Below, one piece after another: positions 50,421 through 61,742 of a DNA stretch of 64,000 nucleotides. This DNA comes from Streptomyces sp. NBC_01268 (GTDB lineage: Bacteria > Actinomycetota > Actinomycetes > Streptomycetales > Streptomycetaceae), in assembly GCF_036240795.1 (NCBI RefSeq), contig NZ_CP108454.1, positions 3,348,001 through 3,412,000 on the forward strand, in the 5' to 3' direction. The first letter of the stretch is position 1, and each line of letters begins with the position of its first letter. A model generated the notes under the pieces. The model was not told where the DNA came from. It made no database searches and was given only the letters and a program-made list of their open reading frames with translations. Made by a program: the position numbers and the translations under genes.

Positions 50421-50918
50421 ATGGAGGACGAGGTCGACCGGCTGGTCGCTGCATGGCGCCGAGAGCGCCCGGACCTCGACGTGGAACCGCTCGAGGTGCT
50501 CAGCCGTGTCTCACGCCTGGCCCGGCACCTCGACCGCGCCCGTCGACTCGCCTTCTCCGAGCACCAGCTGGAGCCCTGGGAGTTCGACGTCCTGACCTCC
50601 CTCCGCCGGGCCGGCGCGCCCTACCAGCTCTCCCCCGGGCAGCTGCTCACCCAGACGCTGGTCACCTCGGGCACCATGACCAACCGCATCGACCGGCTCA
50701 CCAAGAAGGGCCTGGTCGAGCGCCTGCCCGACCCCAGCGACCGGCGCGGCGTCCTGGTCCGCCTCACCCCCGAGGGCCGCGACCGCGCCGACCAGGCGCT
50801 CGCCGGGCTGCTCGCCCAGGAGCGGGCCATCCTGGCCCGCCTCTCGCGCACCGAGCGCGGCGAACTGGCCGCCCTGCTACGCCAGCTGACCGCCCCGTTC
50901 GACAACGTCCCCGGCTAG
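50421..50918 (+). CDS. tamR: MarR-family regulator TamR
   Basis: 165 residues. EDEVDRLVAAWRRERPDLDVEPLEVLSRVSRLARHLDRAR opens the extra N-terminal helix typical of TamR/HypS-type MarR proteins. The DNA-binding region is LSPGQLLTQTLVTSGTMTNRIDRLTKKGLVERLPDPSDRRGVLVRLTPEG, with the conserved DxRG wing. In S. coelicolor TamR represses tam, and also aconitase genes, and is released by trans-aconitate, citrate and related ligands. The divergent position and AT-rich palindromes support the same job. It overlaps the convergent LuxR-type gene by 42 bp at its 3' end. Confidence 0.92.
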   Translation: MEDEVDRLVAAWRRERPDLDVEPLEVLSRVSRLARHLDRARRLAFSEHQLEPWEFDVLTSLRRAGAPYQLSPGQLLTQTLVTSGTMTNRIDRLTKKGLVERLPDPSDRRGVLVRLTPEGRDRADQALAGLLAQERAILARLSRTERGELAALLRQLTAPFDNVPG

Positions 50919-51602
50919 CTCCCCGGCCGGGTCCTCGGCCGGACCCACTCCCGCCCGGCGGGCCAGTGCCACCGCGGCGAGCGTCGAGTGCACGCCCAGC
51001 TTGCCCAGCACGTTCTGCATGTGGGTCCGGACCGTGTGCGGCGACAGGAACAGGCGCTCCGCGACCGCCTTGCGGCCGAGACCGGCCACCATGCAGCGCA
51101 GCACCTCCCGCTCGCGCGGGGTCAGCGACTCCACCAGGCGCTCGCCCTCCGTACGGTGCTTGCGAGCCTCCGTCAGCTCCCGCAGCACTCCCGTGAGCAG
51201 CGCCGGCGGCAGATGCGTCTCGTCCCGCAGCACCCCGCGCACCACGGCGAGCAGCCGCTGCAGCGAACAGTCCTTGGCCACCCACCCCCAGGCGCCGGCC
51301 TGCAGCGCGAGCGCCGCCCGCTGGGCGTCGTCCTTCTCCGCGAGGACCACGCTGCGCAGCCCGGGCCGCCCCTCGCGGACCCCCGCGACCAGCGCGATCC
51401 CGTCGCCGCCGCCCAGGTCGGCGTCGACCAGCATCACGTCGAAGCGGCGCCCCTCCCCCGCGCCGCGGTCCAGGCAGCGCAGCGCGGCCGGGCCGCTGCC
51501 CGCGGCGACGACGTCGACGTCGGGCTCCGCCGCGAGGGCGGCTGCGAGCGACTCGGCGAAGATGCGGTGGTCGTCCACCACCAGAACCCGGATACGGGCC
51601 AC
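50877..51602 (-). CDS. NarL/LuxR-type response regulator, orphan
   Basis: 241 residues. The receiver domain has RVLVVDDHRIFAES, the phosphoacceptor Asp in VMLVDADLGGGDG, and the conserved Lys in GWVAKD; the switch Thr is replaced by Ala in VVLAEKD. A linker is followed by the LuxR helix-turn-helix LTPREREVLRCMVAGLGRKAVAERLFLSPHTVRTHMQNVLGKLGV. No kinase is adjacent. The GTG at 51602 is chosen over a GTG 6 nt upstream because GGGGG lies about 5 nt before it. It probably phosphorylates, or not, depending on a distant kinase. Targets unknown; the gal operon is its neighbour. Confidence 0.9.
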   Translation of the reverse strand: MARIRVLVVDDHRIFAESLAAALAAEPDVDVVAAGSGPAALRCLDRGAGEGRRFDVMLVDADLGGGDGIALVAGVREGRPGLRSVVLAEKDDAQRAALALQAGAWGWVAKDCSLQRLLAVVRGVLRDETHLPPALLTGVLRELTEARKHRTEGERLVESLTPREREVLRCMVAGLGRKAVAERLFLSPHTVRTHMQNVLGKLGVHSTLAAVALARRAGVGPAEDPAGELAGDVVERGGQLA

Positions 51603-51842
51603 GGACACCCCCAAGTGTCGAGGAACGGCCCGGCGCGGGCACGACGCCGGGGGCGGGTCCGCCGATCGCACGGCCGCCGCCGTGCCAAGACAGTTACCCC
51701 ACCCCGGGCGCCGTACCCGGCGGGTCTCGATACCCCTGATCAGCGCCGGCCCCCACCGGCGCTGCGCACCAGGGTAAGGGTGCGGCGCGCCGGTGGAGGC
51801 CGATTCGCGGAACTGTGCGTACCTGTGGGGGAGTCGGGGCCG

Positions 51843-52997
51843 TCAGCCCACCCGTCGGGCGCCCGCGGAGGGGACCGCCGGGAAGACGCCCGGGGCGGCG
51901 AACCCCGCCTCGGCGAAGGCCTTCCCGACCGCGGCGGCGACCTCGTCCGCCGTGTCCGTCGCCACCAGGACGACCGCCGAGCCGCCGAAGCCGCCGCCGG
52001 TCATCCGGGCACCGAGGGCGCCCGCCGCGTTCGCCGCCTCGACGGCGAGGTCCAGTTCGGCGCAGGAGACCCGCAGGTCGTCGCGGAGCGAGGCGTGCCC
52101 CTCGGTGAGCAGGGCGCCCACCGCGTGGGGGTCGCCGGCGTCGAGGAGGGCGATCACCCGCTCGACCCGGTCGTCGTCGGTGACGACGTGCCGCACATAG
52201 CGGCGAACCGTTTCATCGCTCAAACGCGCGAGGGAATCGGACAGTTGCGCGGCGGGCACGTCACGCAGCGCGCGCACGCCCAGCGCCCGCGCACCCGCTT
52301 CGCACCCGGCGCGCCGCTCCGCGTACGCGCCGTCCCCGAGGGCGTGCTTCACCCGGGTGTCGACGACCAGCAGGCACAGCCCCCGGGCGGCGAGGTCGAA
52401 CGGCACCTGCCGGTACGAGAGGTCCCGGGTGTCCAGGTACAGGGCGTGGCCCTCGGTGGCGCACGCGGAGGCCATCTGGTCCATCACCCCGCACGGGACG
52501 CCGACGAAGGCGTTCTCCGCCCGCTGGGCGAGCACCGCGAGCTCGGGGCGGGAGAGCCCGAGCCCGAACAGGTCGTTCAGGGCGAGGGCGGTGACGACCT
52601 CCAGGGCGGCGGAGGAGGAGAGCCCGGCGCCGGTCGGCACCGTCGACGCGAGGTGGACGTCCGCGCCGGTCACCGGGTGCCCGGCCTCCCGCAGCGCCCA
52701 CACCACCCCGGCGGGATACGCGGCCCAGCCGTACTCGGAGACCCCGGACAGCGGCTCCAGGGCGGCGACGTCGAGCTGCACCACTCCGCCCCCGACGTCG
52801 CCGGAGTGCAGCCGCAGCACGCCGTCGTCCCGGCGGGAGACGGCCGCCACGGCCGTGTGCGGCAGAGCCAGCGGGAGTACGAACCCCTCGTTGAAGTCGG
52901 TGTACTCGCCGATCAGGTTGACCCGCCCGGGAGCGGCCCAGACCCCGTCGGGAGCCGCTCCGTACAGCGCGCCGAACTCCGCCGCGACCGTGCTCAT
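51843..52997 (-). CDS. galK: Galactokinase
   Basis: 384 residues. Phosphorylates galactose to galactose-1-phosphate in the Leloir pathway. Motifs: [24 protein letters not shown] (GHMP signature 1), [16 protein letters not shown] (ATP loop) and [16 protein letters not shown] (signature 3), and GVMDQMASA with the catalytic Asp. The start overlaps the galE stop (ATGA). It is the last gene of galT-galE-galK; the order in S. coelicolor is the same. Confidence 0.97.
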   Translation of the reverse strand: MSTVAAEFGALYGAAPDGVWAAPGRVNLIGEYTDFNEGFVLPLALPHTAVAAVSRRDDGVLRLHSGDVGGGVVQLDVAALEPLSGVSEYGWAAYPAGVVWALREAGHPVTGADVHLASTVPTGAGLSSSAALEVVTALALNDLFGLGLSRPELAVLAQRAENAFVGVPCGVMDQMASACATEGHALYLDTRDLSYRQVPFDLAARGLCLLVVDTRVKHALGDGAYAERRAGCEAGARALGVRALRDVPAAQLSDSLARLSDETVRRYVRHVVTDDDRVERVIALLDAGDPHAVGALLTEGHASLRDDLRVSCAELDLAVEAANAAGALGARMTGGGFGGSAVVLVATDTADEVAAAVGKAFAEAGFAAPGVFPAVPSAGARRVG

Positions 52998-53965
52998 GCC
53001 TGTCCCTGCTCCTTCTTCCGGGTGAACGCCCACGCGTCCTCGACGATGGCCGCCAGATCCGGGCGGGACGGGTTCCAGCCGAGGCGCTCGCGCGCCGTGT
53101 CGGCCGAGGCGACGAGCACGGCCGGGTCCCCGGCGCGGCGCTCGGCCATGACCTCGGGCACCGGGTGGCCGGTGACCTTGCGGACGGTCTCGACGACCTC
53201 CCGCACGGAGAAGCCGTTGCCGTTGCCGAGGTTGCAGATCAGGTGCTCGCCCGCGGTCATCGCGTCCAGGGCGAGCAGGTGCGCCTCGGCGAGGTCGGCG
53301 ACGTGGATGTAGTCGCGTACGCAGGTGCCGTCGGGCGTCGGGTAGTCGTCGCCGTAGACGTTGATCGCCGCGCGCTGCCCGAGGGCGACCTGGAGGACCA
53401 GCGGGATGAGGTGCGACTCGGGGTCGTGCCGCTCGCCGCACTCCTTGTAGGCGCCGGCCACGTTGAAGTAGCGCAGCGAGACGGCGGCGAGGCCGTGTGC
53501 GGCGCACTCGCCGGTGATCATGTGGTCGACGGCCAGCTTGGTCGCGCCGTACGGGTTGGTCGGCGCGGTCGGCGCGGCCTCGGTGATCGGCACCGTCTCG
53601 GGCTCGCCGTAGGTGGCGGCGGTCGAGGAGAACACCAGGCGGCGCACGCCGGCCCCGCGCATGGCGGCGATCAGCGCCATGGTGCCGCCGACGTTGTTGT
53701 CCCAGTACTTCTCGGGCTTGGCGACGGACTCGCCGACCTGGGAGAAGGCGGCGAAGTGCAGCACGCCGTCGTAACTGGAGTCGAGCCACCGGGCGGCGTC
53801 CTGGATCCGCCCCTCGATGAACTCCGCCCCGGCGGGGACGCCCTCCCGGAAGCCGGTGGAGAGGTCGTCGAGGACGGTGACCTCGTGCCCCGCCTCAAGG
53901 AGGTGGGCGGCAACGGTGCTGCCCACGTAGCCGGCTCCACCGGTCACCAGGTATTTCGACGTCAC
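52994..53965 (-). CDS. galE: UDP-glucose 4-epimerase
   Basis: 323 residues. Interconverts UDP-galactose and UDP-glucose using bound NAD. Rossmann start [16 protein letters not shown], catalytic YxxxK in [13 protein letters not shown], the Ser/Thr in [10 protein letters not shown], and closing [14 protein letters not shown]. The GTG at 53965 matches the family start (xxKYLVTGG) and lies 8 bp after the galT stop. A TTG at 53977 overlaps the galT stop as TTGA and could also be used. Both ends of the gene fit tight translational coupling in the operon. Confidence 0.96.
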   Translation of the reverse strand: MTSKYLVTGGAGYVGSTVAAHLLEAGHEVTVLDDLSTGFREGVPAGAEFIEGRIQDAARWLDSSYDGVLHFAAFSQVGESVAKPEKYWDNNVGGTMALIAAMRGAGVRRLVFSSTAATYGEPETVPITEAAPTAPTNPYGATKLAVDHMITGECAAHGLAAVSLRYFNVAGAYKECGERHDPESHLIPLVLQVALGQRAAINVYGDDYPTPDGTCVRDYIHVADLAEAHLLALDAMTAGEHLICNLGNGNGFSVREVVETVRKVTGHPVPEVMAERRAGDPAVLVASADTARERLGWNPSRPDLAAIVEDAWAFTRKKEQGQA

Positions 53966-53973
53966 TGCCTTGC

Positions 53974-55050
53974 TCAACTGCTTGCCACCTCTCGGAGTCT
54001 GTCGGCCGCGGACTCCGGCGACACGTCGTTCATGAACGCGCCCATGCCGGACTCGGTGCCCGCGAGGTACTTCAGCTTGCCAGAGGCCCGGCGGACGGTG
54101 AAAAGCTCCAGGTGCAGCGCGAACTCCTCGCGGCCGGCGCCGGTGACCGGCGCCTGGTGCCAGGCGGCGATGTAGGGCGTCGGCGGCTCGTCCGTACCGA
54201 AGATCCGGTCGAAGCGCCGCAGGAGTTCCAGATAGAGCCGGGGGAACTCCGTGCGGGCGTCCTCGTCGAGCTCCGTGAGGTCGCCGACCCGCCGGTTCGG
54301 GTAGAGGTGCACCTCGTACGGCCAGCGGGCGGCGTACGGCACGAAGGCGGTCCAGTGCTCCCCGGCGAGCACGACCCGCTCGCCGGCCCGCTCCCGCTCC
54401 AGGACGTCCTCGAAGAGGTTGCGCCCGGTGGCGGCCCGGTGCGCGACGGCGTTGCGCAGCATGGTGGCCGTGCGGGGCGCGGTGTAGGAGAGCGCGTAGA
54501 CCTGCCCGTGCGGGTGGGCCAGGGTGACGCCGATCTCGGCGCCCCGGTTCTCGAAGCAGTAGACCTGCCGGACGCCGGGGCGGGCGGAGAGCTCGGCGGT
54601 GCGGTCGGTCCAGGCGGCGAGGACGACTCCGGCCCGCTCCTCGGTGAGGTCGGCGAAGGAGGCCCGGTGGTCGGAGGTGAAGCAGACGACCTCGCAGCGG
54701 CCGTTGGCGCCGGAGAGCGAGGGGAAACGGTTCTCGAAGACCGCCACCTCGTACCCGGCGGCCGGGATCTCGCTCTGCCAGTCCTCGGTGGAGGGGCAGA
54801 GCGGGCAGGTGTCGGCGGGCGGGTGGTAGATCCGGCCCTGCCGGTGCGAGGCGATGGCCACGTCCTCGCCGAGGACCGGGTCGTGGCGGACCTCGGAGGC
54901 GGAGACGACGGGGGCGAGCGGCCGGCGGTCGACGGCGTCGCGTGCGGCGGCGGGCGCGTCGCCGGAGTCGAAGTAGAGGAGCTCCCGCCCGTCGGCGAGA
55001 CGGGTGACGGTCTTCCGCACGGCGGGCTTCTTCAGGGCGGTCTTCTTCAC
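53974..55050 (-). CDS. galT: Galactose-1-phosphate uridylyltransferase
   Basis: 358 residues. Swaps UMP between UDP-glucose and galactose-1-phosphate. HIT-superfamily motif [12 protein letters not shown] with the nucleophilic His, zinc-type [26 protein letters not shown], and C-terminal [22 protein letters not shown] (HxE type). The first 12 residues ([17 protein letters not shown]) are an unusual basic extension. First gene of the operon, with an AT-rich leader upstream. Confidence 0.96.
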   Translation of the reverse strand: MKKTALKKPAVRKTVTRLADGRELLYFDSGDAPAAARDAVDRRPLAPVVSASEVRHDPVLGEDVAIASHRQGRIYHPPADTCPLCPSTEDWQSEIPAAGYEVAVFENRFPSLSGANGRCEVVCFTSDHRASFADLTEERAGVVLAAWTDRTAELSARPGVRQVYCFENRGAEIGVTLAHPHGQVYALSYTAPRTATMLRNAVAHRAATGRNLFEDVLERERAGERVVLAGEHWTAFVPYAARWPYEVHLYPNRRVGDLTELDEDARTEFPRLYLELLRRFDRIFGTDEPPTPYIAAWHQAPVTGAGREEFALHLELFTVRRASGKLKYLAGTESGMGAFMNDVSPESAADRLREVASS

Positions 55051-55068
55051 GGCGGGCGGCCTCCACAG

Positions 55069-55122
55069 CCTCCATCAAACAGAACCACCCATAAAAAACC
55101 ACAATCAAACATCGAAGGTCAA
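55069..55122 (-). promoter_or_regulatory. gal operon upstream region with direct repeats
   Basis: On minus, TTGACC (55122-55117) is a possible -35. TGTTTGATTGTGG (55111-55099) and TGTTTGATGGAGG (55081-55069) are direct repeats 30 bp apart in an AT-rich stretch and could bind a regulator. No good -10 is seen. The whole gap 55051-55237 has no gene. Confidence 0.45.
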
Positions 55123-55237
55123 CACTCAGCCCTATCCGGCCACCCGTACGGGGGAACGGAAGGGCGGGGCCTCAGGGGCGCAGGGACGTCAGGGCCACAG
55201 CGGTGTCAGGGCCTCAGGAGCCTCAGGGGCGTACGGA

Positions 55238-55912
55238 CTACGCCCGCTGCACCGGCACCCGGTCCAGCAGCCCCGTGCGCGCCGCCAGTGCCGCCGCCTC
55301 GAGACGCGAACCCACACCCAGCTTCATCAGCACCCGCTGCACATGGGTCCGCGCCGTGCTCGGGGCGATCGCCATCCCCGCCGCGATGACCTGGGTGTCC
55401 TCCCCCTCCGCCACCCGGACCAGCACCTCCGCCTCGCGCGGGGTGAGCAGCCGCAGCAGCCGCTGCCCCTCGTCGTCCGGCTGGGCCGCCGGGTTGAGCA
55501 GCTCCGCGAAGGCACCCTGGAGCAGCTGCGGCGCGATCGCCGCCTCCCCCGCGCGGGCCTTCGTCAGCGCCCGCTCGACGCCCTCGATCCGCTCGTCGTG
55601 CCGGACGTAGCCCGAGGCCCCGGCCGCGAAGGCCGCCGCGATGCCGCGCGGCGAGGGCACCGGCCCGAGCACCACCACGGCCACCTGCGGGCGCTCCCGC
55701 TTGATCCGTACGACCGGGTCGAAGGCACCCGGTTCGGCCGGCGCCGAGGTGCCCAGCAGACAGACCTCCGGCGCACGGCTCACCACCAGCTCCGCCGCGC
55801 CCGCCACCGGCGCCGCCGACGCCAGCACCCGGTGCCCGCGCAGCTTCAGCGCCGAGGCCAGCGCCTCCGCGTGCAGGCGGTGGTCATCGACCACCACGAG
55901 CCGAACGCCCAT
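55238..55912 (-). CDS. LuxR-type regulator with atypical receiver lacking the phosphoacceptor
   Basis: 224 residues. The receiver starts RLVVVDDHRLHAEALASALK with the acidic pair. Where the phosphoacceptor Asp should follow beta-3 it reads EVCLLGTSAPAEPG (Gly-Thr), and the conserved Lys is Arg in GYVRHDE. The LuxR helix-turn-helix is intact: LTPREAEVLVRVAEGEDTQVIAAGMAIAPSTARTHVQRVLMKLGV. It is therefore an atypical regulator that must work without phosphorylation, perhaps by binding a small molecule or a protein. An in-frame ATG 15 nt upstream (55927) is an alternative start. Neighbours are the gal operon and two beta-propeller genes. Confidence 0.88.
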   Translation of the reverse strand: MGVRLVVVDDHRLHAEALASALKLRGHRVLASAAPVAGAAELVVSRAPEVCLLGTSAPAEPGAFDPVVRIKRERPQVAVVVLGPVPSPRGIAAAFAAGASGYVRHDERIEGVERALTKARAGEAAIAPQLLQGAFAELLNPAAQPDDEGQRLLRLLTPREAEVLVRVAEGEDTQVIAAGMAIAPSTARTHVQRVLMKLGVGSRLEAAALAARTGLLDRVPVQRA

Positions 55913-55985
55913 CGATGTGGCCCCCATCTCTCCCCGATCCCCCCGGACTGTCGAATTCTTCGCCAGACAGGCCCCTATGCAAACA

Positions 55986-56019
55986 GCCCGGCGCACCGAT
56001 GTGAATCGGTGCGCCGGGC
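55986..56019 (-). terminator. Hairpin terminator after the beta-propeller operon
   Basis: A 15-bp perfect stem, GCCCGGCGCACCGAT with its complement, and a GTGA loop, followed on minus by TGTTTG. Confidence 0.82.
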
Positions 56020-56037
56020 CGGGTCCGTGACGGAACG

Positions 56038-57861
56038 TCAGTGAGTGCTGTACCCCACCACCAGGTACTCCTTGGTGGAGGAGGCCGAGCGCGGCTTGTC
56101 GATCATGACCTCGGACAGGAAGAGCCGCCCGTCCGCGTAGTCGATCTCCGCGTAGTCCGAGGAGAAGGACCGCTCGGGGCTGTTGATGCCCTTCTCCACC
56201 GGGTTCTCCAGCAGCGTGGTCTCCTTCATGGAGCCCCCGTCGATGGAGACGATCTTCCCGCCCTTGTCGTAGGGGGGCAGCTTGTACGCGACGATGTTGC
56301 CGCCGTCCATGCGCAGCGGCACCAGCGTGTAGCGGTCGCCCGCGTCCGCCTTCTCGGGCACCGGCTTGCCGCTGGCCAGGTCGAACGCGACGATCTCGTT
56401 GGTCTCGTCGCCGTACTCCCCGGTGCTGCCCTCGTGCTCCTCGGTGGGCAGGTAGAGCCGCCCGTTGCCGACCACGACCTTGCTGCAGTTCTCCACCTCG
56501 GTGGAGCGGCAGCGGGCCGCGTAGCGCTCGGAGTCCGCGGTGATCTTCGCCTTCAGCTTGCCGGTCTTCTCGTCGATGGAGAAGAAGTCCGAGATGCCGG
56601 AGCCGTCGGTCGCGGTGTCGCCGACGTCGGCGGCCACCACCAGCGGCTTGGTCGAGACGACCGAGGCGTAGTCGACGCCCGCGGGCATCTTGAACTGCGA
56701 GATCGGGGCGCCCGTGGTCGGGTTGAGGTTCTGGATCAGCACGTACTGGCTGCCGTACTGACCGCACTTGCGGGCCGCGACCAGGCCCTCGCCGCCGCCG
56801 TACCCCATGTCGTAGCAGTTCTGGGAGTTGGCCTGCGGCTTCCAGCGCGGGTTGCCGTTGGCGACGTCGAAGGCCGCGCCGCCGTCGGTGCCGCCGGCCG
56901 CGACGGTCGCGCCGCTGAGCGTGACCTCGCTGAACTTGGCCTTGCTGTCACCCGCGGAGCCGCCGGTGACGGAGGTCGACCAGACCAGCTTGCCGGCGTT
57001 GAGGTCGACCAGGCCGACCTCGGTGCACGGCTGGTAGTTCTTCGGGGGCAGCCGCTTGGTCGCCTCGAACAGGATCGGCGTCTTCCCGTCCGCGGTGACG
57101 TGCGAGGAGGCGCCGCAGACCTGGCCGGTCAGCGGCAGCGTCCACAGCACGGTGCCCTTGTCGAGGTCGTACGCGACGACCGAGTTGACCCCGGTCTTCA
57201 CGTACGCCTTGTCGGTGATCCAGGAGCCGGCGACGTCGGTGACGTCCTCGACCTTGGGCTGCGGCAGCTGGACGGTCATCTTCGCCGAGGTGTTCGACGG
57301 GGCCTTCTCCTTGCCGCCCCCGCCGGTGCTACCGCCGGAACCGGCGTCCGCGCCGCCGTTGGCGGTGGAGCCGGACGTGCCCTTGGCGTCCTTGCCCTCG
57401 TCACCGCCGCCGGAGCTCGCGTACCAGACGCCGCCGCCGATGATCAGCACGACGGCCACGGCCGCCGCGATGAGGATCTGCATCTGCGTCGTCAGCTTCT
57501 TGCCTCCGCCGGGACCCGGCGGGGGCGTCTGCTGGTACTGGGGGTACTGCGGCTGGGTCGGGTAGCCGTACGGCGGCTGCTGCGGCTGGCCCGGCTGCTG
57601 CTGCGGATACCCGTACGGGGCCTGCTGCGGCGGGGTCGGCGGCTGCTGCGGCGGGTAGCCGTAGGGCGGCTGCGCGGGCGGCGGCGTCGGCTGCCCCGGC
57701 TGCTGCGGGTAGCCGTACGGGGCCTGCTGCGGCGGGGGCGTCGGCGCGCCGAAGCCGCCCGGCGGCGGGTCCTGCGGTGCGCCGAACCCGCCCGGCGGGG
57801 GATCCTGCGGCGCGCCGAAGCCGCCCGGGGGCTGGTTCGGCGGTGGCGGTGGCTGCGTCAT
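56038..57861 (-). CDS. Membrane-anchored PQQ-type beta-propeller protein (first of two)
   Basis: 607 residues. The cytoplasmic 120 residues are Pro/Gln/Gly/Tyr-rich, with repeats like PYGYPQQP and GGFGAP. One span (QILIAAAVAVVLIIGGGVWYA) follows, then a Ser/Gly/Thr-rich linker and an extracytoplasmic propeller from about residue 210: TDKAYVKTGVNSVVAYDLDKGTVLWTLPLTG, LVDLNAGKLVWSTSV and VDYASVVSTKPLVVAADVGD. The Trp-rich DLxxGxxxW blades are PQQ/BamB-like, but nothing shows PQQ binding. It follows a similar gene 46 bp upstream on the same strand. Probably a surface-binding or sensing protein. Confidence 0.85.
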   Translation of the reverse strand: MTQPPPPPNQPPGGFGAPQDPPPGGFGAPQDPPPGGFGAPTPPPQQAPYGYPQQPGQPTPPPAQPPYGYPPQQPPTPPQQAPYGYPQQQPGQPQQPPYGYPTQPQYPQYQQTPPPGPGGGKKLTTQMQILIAAAVAVVLIIGGGVWYASSGGGDEGKDAKGTSGSTANGGADAGSGGSTGGGGKEKAPSNTSAKMTVQLPQPKVEDVTDVAGSWITDKAYVKTGVNSVVAYDLDKGTVLWTLPLTGQVCGASSHVTADGKTPILFEATKRLPPKNYQPCTEVGLVDLNAGKLVWSTSVTGGSAGDSKAKFSEVTLSGATVAAGGTDGGAAFDVANGNPRWKPQANSQNCYDMGYGGGEGLVAARKCGQYGSQYVLIQNLNPTTGAPISQFKMPAGVDYASVVSTKPLVVAADVGDTATDGSGISDFFSIDEKTGKLKAKITADSERYAARCRSTEVENCSKVVVGNGRLYLPTEEHEGSTGEYGDETNEIVAFDLASGKPVPEKADAGDRYTLVPLRMDGGNIVAYKLPPYDKGGKIVSIDGGSMKETTLLENPVEKGINSPERSFSSDYAEIDYADGRLFLSEVMIDKPRSASSTKEYLVVGYSTH

Positions 57862-57907
57862 GGCGTGGGTACCTCGGAGTGGGGAAGGGGACGGGACGGG
57901 CGGGACG

Positions 57908-59695
57908 TCACTTGCCGTACGCCATCATCGTCTTGGTCTCCTTCTCCTCCTTGTCGTTGGAGGCGGAGACCCGGCCCGCGGCGATCACGAAGGTGCCGTT
58001 CCCGTAGGCGTAGCCGGCGCTGTAGAAGGAGCTCTCGACCGTCGAGACCGCCGCCTGGTGCTGGAGCAGCACCTTCGGCGCGCCGCCCGTCGGGGCGACG
58101 GTCGCGACCGCGCCGCCCGCGTCGTAGCGGGGCTCGATGTAGAGCAGCACGTCGGAGCCCTCCATGCGGAGCGGCTTCATCTGCTGCTCGCCGGGCGCCT
58201 TGGAACGCCACTTGGGCTTGCCGGTGTTCAGGTCGAAGGCGATGACCTCGTTCGGCGTGCCGTACGCGGTCTCCGTGGACATGTAGAAGGTGTTCGCGTC
58301 GGCGGCCACCCCGGTGCAGCCCTGCAGGTTCTTGCCGAAGACGACGAAGGAGCCGCCGCAGCGGGGGGCGAACTTGTCCTTGCCGCCCTGGATCTGCGAG
58401 CGCTCGGTGCCGTTGGCCTTGAGCGAGAAGATCGCCCACTTCTTCTGCTCGCGCTGGGTGGCGGAGATGACCAGCGGGTCGACCGAGTAGACCCGGTCCA
58501 CCTCCCAGTCGACCTCCAGCTTGAAGGTCCACTTGGGCTTGCCCGTGTTCGGGTCGACCTCGCTGACCGCCTGCGACTGCTTGTTCACGTCGCCGGAGGG
58601 GCACTTGGAGGCGGCGATCAGCTTGCTGCCGCCCGCGTACGCGAAGGGCTTGCAGCCGCTGGTCGGCGAGGAGAACAGCTGCCGGCCGTCGGCCAGCGAG
58701 AAGCCGTACGCGGAGCTGGAGCCGGCCGCGGTCACCGTGTTGCCGCTGATGGTGAGGGTGTTGTCGGAGAAGGCGAAGAGGCCGGTGGCCTTCGGGACGG
58801 CCTTCTTCCAGCCCGCCTTGCCGGTCTTGAGGTCGACCTGCTGCATCTGCGTGCACTTGGCGCGGTCGCCCGCGCTGTCGTTGTACGCGAAGACCATGAC
58901 GCCGTCGGCGGAGGGCTCCGGCGGGGCGGCGCACAGCTCGAAGGGCACGTCGAGGTGCCACTTGGCGGAGCCGTCGGACAGGCTGTAGCCGTCGATGCCC
59001 TTGTACATGGCCTTGACGACGGTGTCGCCGACGATCCACGGGCCGTAGACGTCGGCGCCGTTGCGCGGCAGGTCGACGTTGTTCTTGAGCAGCCAGTTGA
59101 TCTTGGCCTCGCCGTCCTTGCGGCCGGCGTTCAGGCTCTCGTCGCCGTTCTCGCCGTCGCCGCTGCCGTCACCCTCGTCGACGGAGTCCGTCGGCTTCGG
59201 GGTGGTGGTGGCGGAGTTGGTCGGCTGGGCGATCGGCTCCTTCTCGTCGTCACCGCTGAGCGCGAACCAGCTGACGCCGCCGATGACGAGCAGCGCGGCG
59301 GCGGCCGCGGCGACGATGACGCCGGGCTTGCCCTTGAACGGGTTCTTGCCGCCGCCCGGGGGCGGGGCCTGCTGCATCGGCGCGGTCGGGTAACCGCCGT
59401 ACGGGTTGGGCTGCTGACCGTACGGACCGGGCTGCTGGCCGTAGGGTCCGGGCTGCTGGGCGTACGGACCCGGCTGCTGCGGATAGCCGTACGGTCCCGG
59501 CTGCCCGGGCGGCGGCGTCTGCGGGGCCTGCGGGGCCTGCTGCGGGTACCCGTACGGGCCCGGCGGCGGCGTCTGCGGGGCCGGGGCCTGCGGCGGGACC
59601 GGCGGTGCCTGCGGAGGCATCGGCGGGACCGGCGGGACGTTCGGGTCCGGAGCGCCGAAGCCCCCCGGCGGCTGGTTGCTGGGCGGCTGGGTCAT
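57908..59695 (-). CDS. Membrane-anchored PQQ-type beta-propeller protein (second of two)
   Basis: 595 residues with the same plan as its downstream neighbour. A disordered cytoplasmic start (QPPSNQPPGGFGAP, many PYGQQPGP repeats) is followed by one span (GVIVAAAAAALLVIGGVSWFAL). The propeller has NGADVYGPWIVGDTVVKAMYKG, TGKAGWKKAVPKATGLFAF, DPNTGKPKWTFKL and LNTGKPKWRSKAPG blades. Both genes also share the pattern of paired outer cysteines. The ATG at 59695 follows GGGGGAA. The pair arose by an old duplication. Such twin propellers recur in actinobacteria with Ser/Thr kinases or regulators; a sensing role is inferred. Confidence 0.85.
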   Translation of the reverse strand: MTQPPSNQPPGGFGAPDPNVPPVPPMPPQAPPVPPQAPAPQTPPPGPYGYPQQAPQAPQTPPPGQPGPYGYPQQPGPYAQQPGPYGQQPGPYGQQPNPYGGYPTAPMQQAPPPGGGKNPFKGKPGVIVAAAAAALLVIGGVSWFALSGDDEKEPIAQPTNSATTTPKPTDSVDEGDGSGDGENGDESLNAGRKDGEAKINWLLKNNVDLPRNGADVYGPWIVGDTVVKAMYKGIDGYSLSDGSAKWHLDVPFELCAAPPEPSADGVMVFAYNDSAGDRAKCTQMQQVDLKTGKAGWKKAVPKATGLFAFSDNTLTISGNTVTAAGSSSAYGFSLADGRQLFSSPTSGCKPFAYAGGSKLIAASKCPSGDVNKQSQAVSEVDPNTGKPKWTFKLEVDWEVDRVYSVDPLVISATQREQKKWAIFSLKANGTERSQIQGGKDKFAPRCGGSFVVFGKNLQGCTGVAADANTFYMSTETAYGTPNEVIAFDLNTGKPKWRSKAPGEQQMKPLRMEGSDVLLYIEPRYDAGGAVATVAPTGGAPKVLLQHQAAVSTVESSFYSAGYAYGNGTFVIAAGRVSASNDKEEKETKTMMAYGK

Positions 59696-59758
59696 CAGCG
59701 CTTCCCCCTTTTGTGAGCGGGTTTTCTTTCTACCACTCACCGGATGGCGCAAAAGTGA

Positions 59759-59791
59759 CCGGTCCGCCCCTTGTTCCCAAGGGAGGACCGG
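59759..59791 (-). terminator. Hairpin terminator after the ABC-F gene
   Basis: CCGGTCC pairs with GGACCGG, and the inner CCCTTG with CAAGGG forms a second stem. It lies 38-70 bp past the ABC-F stop codon. Confidence 0.7.
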
Positions 59792-59828
59792 CCCGTGATG
59801 ACGTCGTTACTCGTCCTCTACGACATCT

Positions 59829-61634
<1,806 letters not shown>

Positions 61635-61742
61635 TTCACTCCTGTACCGGGGGATCGATCGACGTCCAGGGTAGACGGGCGGGGCGGGTGGGATAGCGTG
61701 CGGTGATTCGTTCGCGACTGTGTACAGGGGCGGGGGCCTGGG

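Noticed and set aside
57530..57850. Second short-period repeat region
   Set aside because: It encodes PYGYPQQP and GGFGAP repeats in the cytoplasmic head of a propeller protein; no spacer structure.
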